In this document: in pieces, positions 31,745-39,382 of the stretch | How positions within the stretch are numbered: position 1 is the stretch's first letter | Layout: each line of letters opens with the position of its first letter | Source of the DNA: Oscillospiraceae bacterium | GTDB lineage: Bacteria; Bacillota; Clostridia; Oscillospirales; Oscillospiraceae | NCBI GenBank assembly: GCA_902793285.1 | Contig: CADBCV010000011.1 | Coordinates: 1 to 61,963 of the forward strand | Length of the DNA stretch: 61,963 nt | Direction of reading: 5' to 3' | Notes under the pieces: generated by a model | What the model was told of the DNA's origin: nothing | Database searches by the model: none | The model's input: only the letters and a program-made list of their open reading frames with translations | Position numbers and translations under genes: made by a program

Positions 31745-31930
31745 CAATTTATTGCAAACTGGTGACGTTTTCCTCTGCTGGTTGATCCCGCAACGCCTTG
31801 GTTTGCAAGGGCTTGCGCCCTCTGTTCCCTTGCGCCCCGCACATGTCGGCACCGCTTCCGTTCGCTTAGTAAGACGCGAAAGACGGGCGTTTGTTCCCGG
31901 TCTTTTCCGGCTTTTTCACATTCTTCCTGC
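31745..31930. other. Unexplained intergenic sequence
   Basis: Within the 412-bp gap between the giant LysM gene and the pseudouridine synthase gene, this stretch has no ribosome binding site with a sensible ORF and does not match the R1-R4 repeats. It contains small stems such as CCTTGGTTTGCAAGG and GGGCTTGCGCCC. It is neither a tRNA nor a recognisable riboswitch to my eye. It may be the remains of a mobile element or an RNA gene. Confidence 0.35.
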
Positions 31931-31936
31931 TCCGCC

Positions 31937-31965
31937 TTGCGTTTTTTGCGCCCGGATGGTACACT
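31937..31965 (+). promoter_or_regulatory. Promoter of the pseudouridine synthase-prmA operon
   Basis: TTGCGT (31937-31942), 17-bp spacer, TACACT (31960-31965). Predicted start near 31972, giving a short leader to the ATG at 31997. Confidence 0.55.
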
Positions 31966-31996
31966 GGGTGCAGGATAAAAAGACGGCGGTGAGCGC

Positions 31997-32653
31997 ATGG
32001 AGATTCCTATAGTATATAACGACGATTCGCTCGTCGTGTGTCGAAAGCCCGTTGGCGTGGATTCAGAAGGGGCCGGGCTGCCCGCCCTGCTCAAGGCGCA
32101 GCTCACGGCGCCGGAGGTATACTGTGTGCACCGCCTGGACAAGGCCGTGGGCGGCGTGATGGTCTACGCCCTCACCCGCGAGAGCGCGGCGGCGCTCTCC
32201 CGGCAGATGGGCGCGGGCGGGTTTCAAAAGGAATACCTCGCCGTCGCACACGGGTCCGTCTCCCCCGCCGAGGGGATGCTCACGGACCTGCTGTTTCATG
32301 ACAGGGCCAAAAACAAGAGCTATGTGGTCAGGCGGCGGCGCGCCGGGGTGAAGGAGGCTGTGCTCTCCTACCGGGTGCTCGCGCAGCGGGAGGGCCTGAG
32401 TCTCCTGCAGATCCGCCTGCAGACCGGGCGCACCCACCAGATCCGCGTGCAGTTTGCCTCCCGCGGGCACCCGCTGGCCGGGGACGCGAAATACGGCAGC
32501 CCCCTGCGGGACTGCCGCATCGCGCTCTTCTCCCGCGCCCTCTCCTTCCGCCACCCCGTGACGGGTGAGGCGCTCAGCTTTTCCGCCCCGCCGCCGGAGG
32601 AGCGGCCCTGGGATATCTTTTTGAATATGGAGGAAAACGATGCGATACATTGA
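31997..32653 (+). CDS. RluA-family pseudouridine synthase
   Basis: A 218-residue enzyme that isomerises uridine to pseudouridine in rRNA or tRNA. The catalytic Asp lies in VHRLDKAVGGVMVYA (family form HRLDxxTSG), followed by KEYLAVAHG and the RNA-contacting RLQTGRTHQIRVQFASRGHPLAGDAKYG. It lacks an S4 domain and is shorter than RluC/RluD, fitting the RluA/YlyB short subgroup. The Thr-Ser of the usual motif is replaced by Ala-Val-Gly, but the Asp is intact. GGTGAG precedes the ATG. Its last 14 nt overlap prmA, so the two are coupled. Confidence 0.9.
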   Translation: MEIPIVYNDDSLVVCRKPVGVDSEGAGLPALLKAQLTAPEVYCVHRLDKAVGGVMVYALTRESAAALSRQMGAGGFQKEYLAVAHGSVSPAEGMLTDLLFHDRAKNKSYVVRRRRAGVKEAVLSYRVLAQREGLSLLQIRLQTGRTHQIRVQFASRGHPLAGDAKYGSPLRDCRIALFSRALSFRHPVTGEALSFSAPPPEERPWDIFLNMEENDAIH

Positions 32654-33566
32654 AGTCACGCTGAACACCCCGAAGGAGGAGCTGGATCTGCGCTGCGAGC
32701 AGATGGCGGCCCTCGGCGCGGGCGGCTTCGTCATTGAGAACGAGGACGACTTCCGCGATTTTCTGGAGCACAACCATCAGTACTGGGACTATGTGGACAA
32801 GGAGCTTGCCGACAGCTTCTCGGGCGTCAGCCGCATCAAGTGCTACCTGACGGACGATGGGGAGGGGCTCTCGATCCTGCGTGAGTTCCGGGAGCGCTGG
32901 CCGGAACTCACCACCGCCTTTGTGGAGGACAGCGACTGGGAGAACAACTGGCGCGAATACTATAAGCCCATCGAGGTGGGCGAAAGGCTCGTCGTTGTGC
33001 CCGAGTGGGAGGAGGCGCCGGACGACGGGCGCATCCCGCTGCGGCTCGACCCCGGGCTCATCTTCGGCACCGGGAGCCACGCCACAACGCGCATGTGTCT
33101 CGCCGCGCTGGAGAACTACAGCGGCCCCGGCGTGCGGGTGCTGGATCTCGGCTGCGGCAGCGGCATCCTCGGCATCGGGGCGCTGCTTTTGGGGTGTGAG
33201 CGCTGCCTCGGCGTGGACATTGACCCCAAGGCCCCGGACGTGGTCATGTCCAACGCCGCCCTCAACGGCATCGGCCCCGCGCGCATGACCGCCCGGGCCG
33301 GCGACATTCTGGGCGACGCCGCCCTCCGGGCGCGCATCGGCGGCGGCTGGCAGCTCGTGCTGGCAAACATCGTGGCGGACGTCATCATCCCCCTCTCCGC
33401 TCTCGCGGGGGATTTCCTCGCGGAGGGCGGCGTGTTCATCTGCTCCGGCATCATCGAAAACCGCTGGCCGGAGACCGCCGCGGCGCTGCGTGCAAACGGC
33501 TTTGAGATCCTGGACCACCGCTCCGAGGAGGAGTGGCACTGCTTTGTGTGCAAGAAGAAAGCGTAA
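32640..33566 (+). CDS. prmA: Ribosomal protein L11 methyltransferase
   Basis: A 308-residue SAM-dependent methyltransferase that trimethylates ribosomal protein L11. The N-terminal substrate-recognition domain (residues 1-~60) is followed by a linker with EDSDWENNWREYYKP and the Rossmann core. Motif I is VLDLGCGSGILGIGALLLG, and GLIFGTGSHATTRMCL is the PrmA-specific loop. ANIVADVI is motif IV. Length matches the usual ~310. GGAGG precedes the ATG inside the upstream coding sequence. An R2 element with an internal terminator follows. Confidence 0.95.
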   Translation: MRYIEVTLNTPKEELDLRCEQMAALGAGGFVIENEDDFRDFLEHNHQYWDYVDKELADSFSGVSRIKCYLTDDGEGLSILREFRERWPELTTAFVEDSDWENNWREYYKPIEVGERLVVVPEWEEAPDDGRIPLRLDPGLIFGTGSHATTRMCLAALENYSGPGVRVLDLGCGSGILGIGALLLGCERCLGVDIDPKAPDVVMSNAALNGIGPARMTARAGDILGDAALRARIGGGWQLVLANIVADVIIPLSALAGDFLAEGGVFICSGIIENRWPETAAALRANGFEILDHRSEEEWHCFVCKKKA

Positions 33567-33582
33567 AAAGTCGGTAAGCTCC

Positions 33583-33731
33583 CGTAGGGGAGGGGCTTGC
33601 CCCTCCAGGCAGTACCACATAAACAGGAAAAAGCAATGTACGGCGAAATCGTAGTATTTTACGAAATCGCCGTACTTTTTTTGCGTATGGAAGCATTTCA
33701 CCGCGCGGGAGGGGCAAGCCCCTCCCCTACG
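33583..33731. repeat. R2 composite element (copy after prmA)
   Basis: Ends CGTAGGGGAGGGGCTTGCCC (from 33583) and its complement ending at 33731, 149 bp. The interior matches the copy at 22911-23057 closely, including the GTACGGCGAAATCG hairpin. It lies between the convergent prmA and Pro-rich protein genes. Confidence 0.85.
33638..33682 (+). terminator. Terminator inside the R2 element after prmA
   Basis: GTACGGCGAAATCGT (33638-33652) and ACGAAATCGCCGTAC (33661-33675) fold with a short internal mismatch, directly followed by seven T (33676-33682). This is a good intrinsic terminator for the prmA operon. Confidence 0.8.
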
Positions 33732-33780
33732 GCAAAAAGACTGTTTTTATGTTCTTTTTCGACTTGCTCCAAGTCTCTTG

Positions 33781-34398
33781 TCACTGGATGGCGATGACCA
33801 TGCCCTCGTTTGCGTCCGGGCTGAAATCAAAGGCAGTCTGCTCGCCGGCGGGCTCATAGGCCTGGGCGACGCTGGTGTTCCCCTGTGTGGTCTGATCCTG
33901 GAAGACGAGATCGAAGTTGTTGTTCTCGATGATCTGGGTGCCGCTGTCGTTCTCTGTGGGCGTGCCGCCGGTGTCCTCCTGCGCGCTCCAATCCTCACCG
34001 CCGTCCTCCTCATAGTCCCCGTAGTCCTCCTCCGCGTACTCCTCATACTCCTCGTTTTGGACGGGGGTCCACTGCTGCTGGGCCTGCGGATTGGGCTGCT
34101 GGGTCTGCACCGGCGGCGCCGGGGTGCGCAGCGGCTCCGGTGTCGGCTCCGGCGTGGGCGGGGCCGAGGGCAGGACCACCGGTGTTGGCGTCGGCTTGGG
34201 GGTAGGTCTCGGCGTCGCGGTCACAGCCTGTGCGACGGGCTGCGCCGCCGTCTGCTGCGCGGCATATGTCTCGCGCTGCTCCGGGCTGGAAAAGCCCCTG
34301 GCATAGCCGAAGAGCGGCGACAGCAAAACCACCGCGAGGATCACGATGATCCCCAACGCCGCGTTGACGGCCCGGGCCGCCCTGTTTTTCTTGTTCAT
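33781..34398 (-). CDS. Membrane-anchored Pro-rich/acidic protein of unknown function
   Basis: A 205-residue protein with one N-terminal membrane segment (ALGIIVILAVVLLSPLFGY, residues ~12-30). A Thr-Pro rich spacer follows (RPTPKPTPTP and PTPEPTPEPLRTP, ~65-105) that could cross the cell wall. Then come a Gln/Pro stretch and a Glu/Asp/Tyr-rich region (EEYEEYAEEDYGDYEEDGG). No catalytic domain is visible. GGAGGAG before ATG 34398 fixes the start over an in-frame GTG at 34407. It lies 23 nt after the transglutaminase-like gene in the same operon, so it may be a membrane partner of that exoprotein. I do not recognise a family. Confidence 0.75.
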   Translation of the reverse strand: MNKKNRAARAVNAALGIIVILAVVLLSPLFGYARGFSSPEQRETYAAQQTAAQPVAQAVTATPRPTPKPTPTPVVLPSAPPTPEPTPEPLRTPAPPVQTQQPNPQAQQQWTPVQNEEYEEYAEEDYGDYEEDGGEDWSAQEDTGGTPTENDSGTQIIENNNFDLVFQDQTTQGNTSVAQAYEPAGEQTAFDFSPDANEGMVIAIQ

Positions 34399-34421
34399 CT
34401 GTACCACTCCTCCGGCTGAAA

Positions 34422-36896
34422 TCAGCCTCCGAAATAGGCTTCCGCCGCGCGGTTATAGAGAAAGAGCGCCCGCGCGAGATCGGCCATGTCCTCGCTCCCG
34501 CGCTCGATGGCGGTCCTGGCATAGCCGAGAACGCTTGTGACGACGGTGTAGCTGTCTGTGCCGTCTGAGATCGTAAAGCGGTGGGGCGTGTCCAGGGCGT
34601 CGGCCGCGATGTTCTCCACGGCGAGATAGAAGGTGCCGTCGCTCTTCTTGTTCAGGACCGCCTCGCTGCCGTCGACGGCGAAGCTGTAGCGGCCGAGATC
34701 GGCCCCCGACTCAAATTGCAGGTAGACGCGCAGGCCGTTGTCTGCCTCAAACATGGCGGAGACGGCCGCGCCGCTGAAGCCCGCGGGGCGCTCCCCCTCG
34801 GTGCTGGCGCTCCAGGGATCGAGATCGGCGAGCGTGACGGCCCGCACCGCCTCGCGCAGGCTCTCCCCGCTGTGGCGGAAGAAGTTTTCCGCCGCGGTGC
34901 CGTAGTCCTCGAGCGCCCGGGCGAGGGCGCGCATCGTGCCGCTTGCGTTCACATCGGGGCTCTGCATCCCGCGGGCATAGTCCATGGCGGAGAAGAAAAA
35001 GCCGTTGGGGTACGTGGTCCCGCTGCGCGAGCCGATCTGCACCGGGTTCCCGCCGCCGTCGAAGATCCTGGCCTGCACGGGGGTCGAGAGCGCGTCGGCG
35101 CTCACGCCGCAGTAGAAGCAGCAGTACTCCCCCTCCTCCCGGTATGCCGAGAGGGGCGTTTCAAGGAAGGTCTCCCCTCCGCGGCTGAACGTGATGACAG
35201 CGCCGGGGTCCTCCAGAAGTCTCTCAGGGAGGGCGAAGTAGTATTTGATGCGCAGCATCCCGTCAAAGAGTACCGAGACCTGGTGGATGACGGCCTCATG
35301 CTCCGTGCCGTAGTCCGCGTCCGGGAATGCGTAGTCGAAGGCCCCGTTCAGAAACTCGTCGCCCAGCTCATGGGTGGCAAGCCAGTTTTCGCGGCCCTTG
35401 AGATAATATTCCCAGTCTGCGGGGCCCTCGCCGGTTTCCCAGGTGGCGTCCAGGGCATAGTAGTGCCTGCCGTCGGCCCGCACGATGTTCCAGGCGTGGC
35501 CCATGCCCGTGCTCGTGACGATGCGCGCGTCCAGCCCGAGCTCGAGACAGAGGCGATAAAAGGCCGCCGCCACGCCCTGGCAGGCCGCCCTGCCGTTTAC
35601 AAGCGCGTCATAGGCCGTAAAGACGATGGGGTCGCCCTCCGTGTAGTCATAGTCCACATGCCCGCTGAGATACTGATAGAGGACGCGGATCTTCCCCTCG
35701 TCGCTCTTTCCCGCGAGGGGGAGCTCCCCAAGGAGGGCCGCGACGCGGGCGGAGAGCTCCGCCTCCTGGGCAAAGCTCGTAAAATACAGGGGCGCATAGA
35801 CAAAGCTGTAGTAATACTCTCCCGCCTCGCCGATGCTCAGGGAGCAGCCGCTGCAGGTGACGCCGCCGTACTCATAGCGCAGATAGTCCCCCTCGGTGGG
35901 AGCCCCGGTGTGGCGGACGGCGATATCGTAGAGCATCCAGCAGAGCTCCCGCCAGTTGCTGTCCGTGGGCTTGATGCCGCACTTGATGCGGATGCCGATC
36001 TCCCGCTGGCGCTGGAGGAGGCCCCGCTTGATGGCGGCGCCCGCCATCTCGGGGTTGTCGTAAATGACGGGGCTCGCGGTGTCAATGTGCGTGACGCGCG
36101 AAAGCTCCCCCTGAAGCTCCCGCAGGCTCTCCTCCGGGGTGACACCCGGGGTCGGGATGGCGCTCTCCGTGATGAGATTTGCGTAGTAGGGATTGATGGC
36201 GGTCGCGGAAAAGCAGAAGCTCACGGGCTTTTCCGGGAGGGTGAGCGCTACGGTCTGCATCCCGCTCCCGTCCACCGAAAAGTCGCCCTCGGCCTCCACG
36301 CCGTCCTCCCCATCGCGGTAGTGATAGCGGTAAGCCCCGGGCGGCAGCAGGTAGCAGCCGTGGTGGATCTCCCCCGCCTCGTCCGTATAGGGCGGCAGGA
36401 CCGCCCCGGCCAGATCCAGCACCGTGAGGGCGCGCGGGTTCTCCGCGCCCTCCAGCACAACGGGCATCAAAAGCGTTTCGCCGGCGGGGTCAGGCTCTGC
36501 CTTGTCGGGCAGCGGCGAGGACTCAGGCAGCGCCTGCCCCTCCCCGGAAAGTTCTGCGGGGTTTAGCTCCACCTCGCGCTCGAGGCCGTCGATTGTGAAG
36601 CGCTCGATGCGCACGCCTTCAGCATCCGGGGCGGCATAAGAATAGGTCCCGGGCTGGAGCAGATAGCTCTGCACGCCGGGCACCTCCTCCCGGGGCAGGA
36701 TCACGTTCCCCGCCTCATCCGCGATCGTGACGGGCGCGCCGGTGACACGAAGGCTCACAAGGCGGCTCGGCCGCGAAGTCTCCTCCCGCGCGGCGGGAAA
36801 CGGCTCTCCCGCCTCCTCCGCGAGGGCCGCAGACGGCAGAAGCCCCGTGAACAGCAGCAATACCAGCAGCAGCGACACCAGGCATTTTCTGTTCAC
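34422..36896 (-). CDS. Secreted transglutaminase-like (transglutaminase core) protein
   Basis: An 824-residue exported protein. The start is GTG at 36896, chosen because GAGGTGA lies 7 nt upstream and it opens directly into a signal peptide (NRKCLVSLLLVLLLFTGLLPSAALA). An upstream in-frame ATG at 37046 would lie before the promoter. The middle holds a papain-like transglutaminase core: Cys439 in RAACQGVAAAF, His in GMGHAWNIV and Asp in YYALDATWE. Flanking regions of ~350 and ~250 residues are beta-rich without clear family. Such proteins act as proteases or cross-linkers at the cell surface. No anchor is seen; the next gene encodes a membrane protein. Confidence 0.85.
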   Translation of the reverse strand: MNRKCLVSLLLVLLLFTGLLPSAALAEEAGEPFPAAREETSRPSRLVSLRVTGAPVTIADEAGNVILPREEVPGVQSYLLQPGTYSYAAPDAEGVRIERFTIDGLEREVELNPAELSGEGQALPESSPLPDKAEPDPAGETLLMPVVLEGAENPRALTVLDLAGAVLPPYTDEAGEIHHGCYLLPPGAYRYHYRDGEDGVEAEGDFSVDGSGMQTVALTLPEKPVSFCFSATAINPYYANLITESAIPTPGVTPEESLRELQGELSRVTHIDTASPVIYDNPEMAGAAIKRGLLQRQREIGIRIKCGIKPTDSNWRELCWMLYDIAVRHTGAPTEGDYLRYEYGGVTCSGCSLSIGEAGEYYYSFVYAPLYFTSFAQEAELSARVAALLGELPLAGKSDEGKIRVLYQYLSGHVDYDYTEGDPIVFTAYDALVNGRAACQGVAAAFYRLCLELGLDARIVTSTGMGHAWNIVRADGRHYYALDATWETGEGPADWEYYLKGRENWLATHELGDEFLNGAFDYAFPDADYGTEHEAVIHQVSVLFDGMLRIKYYFALPERLLEDPGAVITFSRGGETFLETPLSAYREEGEYCCFYCGVSADALSTPVQARIFDGGGNPVQIGSRSGTTYPNGFFFSAMDYARGMQSPDVNASGTMRALARALEDYGTAAENFFRHSGESLREAVRAVTLADLDPWSASTEGERPAGFSGAAVSAMFEADNGLRVYLQFESGADLGRYSFAVDGSEAVLNKKSDGTFYLAVENIAADALDTPHRFTISDGTDSYTVVTSVLGYARTAIERGSEDMADLARALFLYNRAAEAYFGG

Positions 36897-36915
36897 AGGG
36901 CTCTCACCTCGATTG

Positions 36916-36960
36916 ATACTGTTTTTCCATAAAACACTGTGTTTTATGGGAGACCAGTAT
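36916..36960. promoter_or_regulatory. Nested palindrome in the transglutaminase leader
   Basis: Perfect 11-bp arms CCATAAAACAC (36927-36937) and GTGTTTTATGG (36939-36949) around a single T. They are enclosed by ATACTG (36916-36921) and CAGTAT (36955-36960). The one-base centre suits a protein-binding dyad better than an RNA hairpin. It lies between the promoter and the start codon, where a repressor could block transcription. Confidence 0.6.
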
Positions 36961-36993
36961 GACATATTATGATTTACATAATTCACAGCCCCT

Positions 36994-37021
36994 ATCATAG
37001 CAGAATTCGGAAAAAAGTCAA
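36994..37021 (-). promoter_or_regulatory. Promoter of the transglutaminase operon
   Basis: Minus strand TTGACT (37021-37016), 16-bp spacer, TATGAT (36999-36994). It is homologous over about 60 bp to the promoter-like sequence at 39290-39348. Downstream of the -10 both share AATTATGTAAAT and AATATGTCA. Confidence 0.65.
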
Positions 37022-37027
37022 GCAAAA

Positions 37028-37065
37028 CCCCCTCGGCAGCAGGCATGTTCCCGCAGCCGAGGGGG
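37028..37065 (-). terminator. Terminator after the RCC1 remnant
   Basis: CCCCCTCGGC (37028-37037) pairs with GCCGAGGGGG (37056-37065). On the minus strand TTTTGC and then TTGACTTTTTT follow. It would end transcripts from the amidase gene and the RCC1 remnant. Confidence 0.7.
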
Positions 37066-37069
37066 CTTC

Positions 37070-37465
37070 TTATTTTGCTTTTATGGCGTCAGGCGGGAAA
37101 TCGCACTGGCCGCTGTTGTTGCTTCCCGCGGTCAGGATCGTCCCGTCCGCTCTCAGGCCGAGGGTATGGTTTCCTCTCGCCGCAATCGCCACGACATCTG
37201 GCCAGGCGGATACCTCGCATTTACCAAATCTGTTGGATCCGGCCGCCAAAACCGTACCGTTCGCTTTCAGACCAAGCGTATAATTGTTCCCGCAGGCAAG
37301 CGCCGTGATATCACGCCATTCGGATAGACTGCATTCGCCGGATGCGTTAGACCCGGCAGCCAAGACCGTGCCATCCTGCTTCAGGACGACGCTATGAGTG
37401 TATCCGGCCGCGATCTGGCTGCCGCCCGGCTTCGCCCTCAGCGCGGATTTAACTGCCGGATCAGT
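37070..37465 (-). pseudogene. Remnant of an RCC1-repeat protein
   Basis: The open frame encodes about three RCC1/BLIP-II type beta-propeller blades. Each has the pattern THSVVLKQDGTVLAAGS, NYTLGLKANGTVLAAGSN or NHTLGLRADGTILTAGSN. A full propeller needs seven blades. There is no ATG or ribosome binding site at the 5' end; upstream the frame meets a stop (37466-37468) inside the 3' end of the amidase gene, which is in another frame. The fragment therefore looks like the 3' piece of a lost surface protein gene, perhaps left by a deletion that joined it to the amidase gene. Reading from TTG 37363 would give a 97-residue product, without supporting signals. Confidence 0.65.
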
Positions 37466-38912
37466 TTACGGGCAGGAAGGTGAAGCCCTTCTGCCAGGCG
37501 ATGATTTCCGCCGTGCTGCCGCGCGCACCGAAGACCGTGGCCCCGCTCACGCCCTCGAAGGCGCTCTGGTCGATCCGGGTGCAGGCCCTGGGGATAAACA
37601 CATATTTGAGCTGCGGGCAATCCGCGAAGGCGCGGGCACCGATCTCCTCCGTTTTCTCCGAAAGCTGCGCGAAACGGAAGGCGCCGCCCTCGAAGGCCCC
37701 CGTCTCCAGGGTGGTAAGCGCCTCCGGCAGCACGAGATCCGGCTGTACCCACACCGCATACAGGGTGGCGCTTGCGTCCGCGGTGTAGCTTGTGCCGGGA
37801 AGATAGGCCGCCCGCGTTGCATCCCTGCTCTCCGCCCAGCCGAGGAAGTAGGAGCCCTCCCGCGTGGGGATCGCGGCGGCGAGCGTCAGCGCGGTCCCCG
37901 GCGCCTTGGTCTGCGCCCCGGGCGCACCCGTTCCGCCGTTTGCGTCATAGGTGACGGTAAAGCTCGCCTTGTTCACGCTGAAATAGACCGCCTCCGCGGT
38001 CGTATTGGCATAATCGCTGCCGTCCGGCATCTGGGAGTTGCCGTTATACGCCTTGAGCAGCACCGCATACTCCCCCGCCTCCAGGGTGAGCTTGAAGCCG
38101 CTCTGCACATTCTGGTACTGCTCCGCCAATTCGTATGCCCCGGAGGCCGATTTTTTCCCCAGCAGCAGCTTATAGTAGGTCGTGTTCTCGGTGGGCTCCC
38201 AGGTGAAGGTGATGGGCTTCCCCGCCTCGTAAGACGCGCTCATCCCGGTGAGGGCGGGCTTGCCGGGATAGACCGTCCCCCGCGTGCCGTTGAGCCGGAT
38301 CACCATGTAGCGCGCCGCGCCAAGCGTATAATCCGCCGTGCAGTGCGCGTTGGAGTGGCAGCAGACGTAGCGCGAGTCGCCGGAATCGTTGACGCAGATC
38401 GCGCTGTGGTCAAAGGTGCCGTCCTGATTCCAGTCGTAAAAAAGCACGTCCCCCAGGGAGATCTGCCCCGCCGTGGGGAAGAGCTCAAACGCATAGCCCT
38501 TTGACGCCAGATATACCGCGAGCTTGTGCGCAGTCGTCCAGGCGTCGTTGTAATTGTCCCTGGAGATCCAGTACCAGTCAGCGGACATTTTCATGCCGCC
38601 GGCGTAGAGGCACTGGGAGACAAAATTGGCGCAGTCACTGTAGCTCTCCGCCTCCCAGTTGTACCACTGCATATTGAACGAGTTCCACCATTTCAGGGCA
38701 TAGCTTGCCGCGGCCGCCGCATTATAGGAATCCGCGGCGGCAAAAACCCTGTCCGCCGTGCCAGGGAAGGCGCCGTCCCCCGCGGAAGGCGCGGGCGGCA
38801 CTGGCCAGCGCGCTTCCGTGCGCTCCCCCAGGGCAAAGGCCGCGGGGGCCGACCCCAGGCAGACCAGCAGGCACAGCAGCAGTGCCAGCACTTTTCGTGT
38901 TTTGGATTTCAT
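37461..38912 (-). CDS. Secreted amidase-domain protein with InlB-type repeat and LRR
   Basis: A 483-residue exported protein. A signal peptide (residues 1-~28, ending AAFALG) is followed by an Amidase_6-type domain with the catalytic-Cys motif SYSDCANFVSQCLYAGG (~residue 95). TFDHSAICV supplies the likely His. Then come an Ig-like segment (~205-310), one Listeria-Bacteroides (InlB B) repeat (FTVTYDANGGTG...TLYAVW) and a leucine-rich BspA-like piece (GAFEGG, RAFADC and SAFEGV). It probably acts on peptidoglycan or surface polymers. GGAGG precedes the ATG. Transcription comes from the promoter at 38958-38986, divergent from the Cro/C1-type regulator. Confidence 0.85.
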   Translation of the reverse strand: MKSKTRKVLALLLCLLVCLGSAPAAFALGERTEARWPVPPAPSAGDGAFPGTADRVFAAADSYNAAAAASYALKWWNSFNMQWYNWEAESYSDCANFVSQCLYAGGMKMSADWYWISRDNYNDAWTTAHKLAVYLASKGYAFELFPTAGQISLGDVLFYDWNQDGTFDHSAICVNDSGDSRYVCCHSNAHCTADYTLGAARYMVIRLNGTRGTVYPGKPALTGMSASYEAGKPITFTWEPTENTTYYKLLLGKKSASGAYELAEQYQNVQSGFKLTLEAGEYAVLLKAYNGNSQMPDGSDYANTTAEAVYFSVNKASFTVTYDANGGTGAPGAQTKAPGTALTLAAAIPTREGSYFLGWAESRDATRAAYLPGTSYTADASATLYAVWVQPDLVLPEALTTLETGAFEGGAFRFAQLSEKTEEIGARAFADCPQLKYVFIPRACTRIDQSAFEGVSGATVFGARGSTAEIIAWQKGFTFLPVN

Positions 38913-38957
38913 GACGCTTCCTCCATATGTTAAAAATAGTTTCTGTGGTCATCCCGT

Positions 38958-38986
38958 AATATAGCCCGATTTCGGGCAATTGTCAA
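38958..38986 (-). promoter_or_regulatory. Promoter of the amidase gene with palindrome in the spacer
   Basis: Minus strand TTGACA (38986-38981), 17-bp spacer, TATATT (38963-38958). The spacer contains GCCCGA-TT-TCGGGC (38964-38977), a perfect 6-2-6 dyad where a repressor would block RNA polymerase. Confidence 0.75.
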
Positions 38987-39008
38987 CATAATAGGGATAT
39001 CCTACACT
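38980..39008 (+). promoter_or_regulatory. Divergent promoter of the Cro/C1-type regulator
   Basis: TTGTCA (38980-38985), 17-bp spacer, TACACT (39003-39008). Its -35 overlaps the -35 of the amidase promoter on the other strand, so the two promoters compete or are jointly regulated. Confidence 0.6.
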
Positions 39009-39037
39009 CAGGAAACAACGAAAGCGGGGTGGCGCGC

Positions 39038-39235
39038 ATGATCGTGTATGACCGTCTCTGGCAGACCATGAAGTCCCGGGGCGTTTCCCAGTACAAGCTC
39101 ATAAAAGAGTACGGCTTCAGCACCGGACAGCTCGACCGGCTCCGCAAGAACGAGAACACCAGCACCTACACCCTCAACCGCCTGTGTGAGGTTCTCAACT
39201 GCGCGCTGGAGGATATTGCGGAATTTAAGCCCTGA
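39038..39235 (+). CDS. Small Cro/C1-type helix-turn-helix regulator
   Basis: A 65-residue single-domain DNA-binding protein of the XRE family. Five helices fit the fold: YDRLWQTMKSRG, SQYKLIKEYG, STGQLDRLRKNE (recognition helix), YTLNRLCEVLNC and ALEDIAEF. ATG 39038 is preferred over the in-frame GTG 39029, with GGGGTGG just upstream. It is transcribed divergently from the amidase gene, whose promoter spacer carries a palindrome, so it may control that gene and itself. A minus-strand promoter at 39320-39347 could produce antisense RNA across it. Confidence 0.85.
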   Translation: MIVYDRLWQTMKSRGVSQYKLIKEYGFSTGQLDRLRKNENTSTYTLNRLCEVLNCALEDIAEFKP

Positions 39236-39289
39236 CAAAGCGCGCCTGCCCTGTTCTGTCCGCACCCGCGGGCAGGAGAGCGCTTGCAT

Positions 39290-39348
39290 TGACATATTTT
39301 AATTTACATAATTTTCTATATCATAACAGATTCCGCAGGAATGTCAAG
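39290..39348. repeat. Duplicated promoter block (pair with 36960-37022)
   Basis: This 59-bp block aligns to 36960-37022. Shared parts are TGACATATT, ATTTACATAATT, TATCATA-CAGA and GTCAAG. Minus-strand reading gives the same -35/-10 arrangement in both. The copies differ mostly in the spacer and in a 4-nt indel. Confidence 0.65.
39320..39347 (-). promoter_or_regulatory. Orphan minus-strand promoter antisense to the Cro/C1 gene
   Basis: Minus strand TTGACA (39347-39342), 16-bp spacer, TATGAT (39325-39320). The next minus-strand gene is the amidase gene about 400 nt away, beyond the oppositely oriented regulator gene. Confidence 0.6.
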
Positions 39349-39382
39349 CCGGCGCAAAGTAACGCTCATATGATACACATAG

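Noticed and set aside
31745-31930. tRNA or riboswitch
   Set aside because: Small stems exist, but there is no cloverleaf, CCA-side T-arm consensus or recognisable aptamer.
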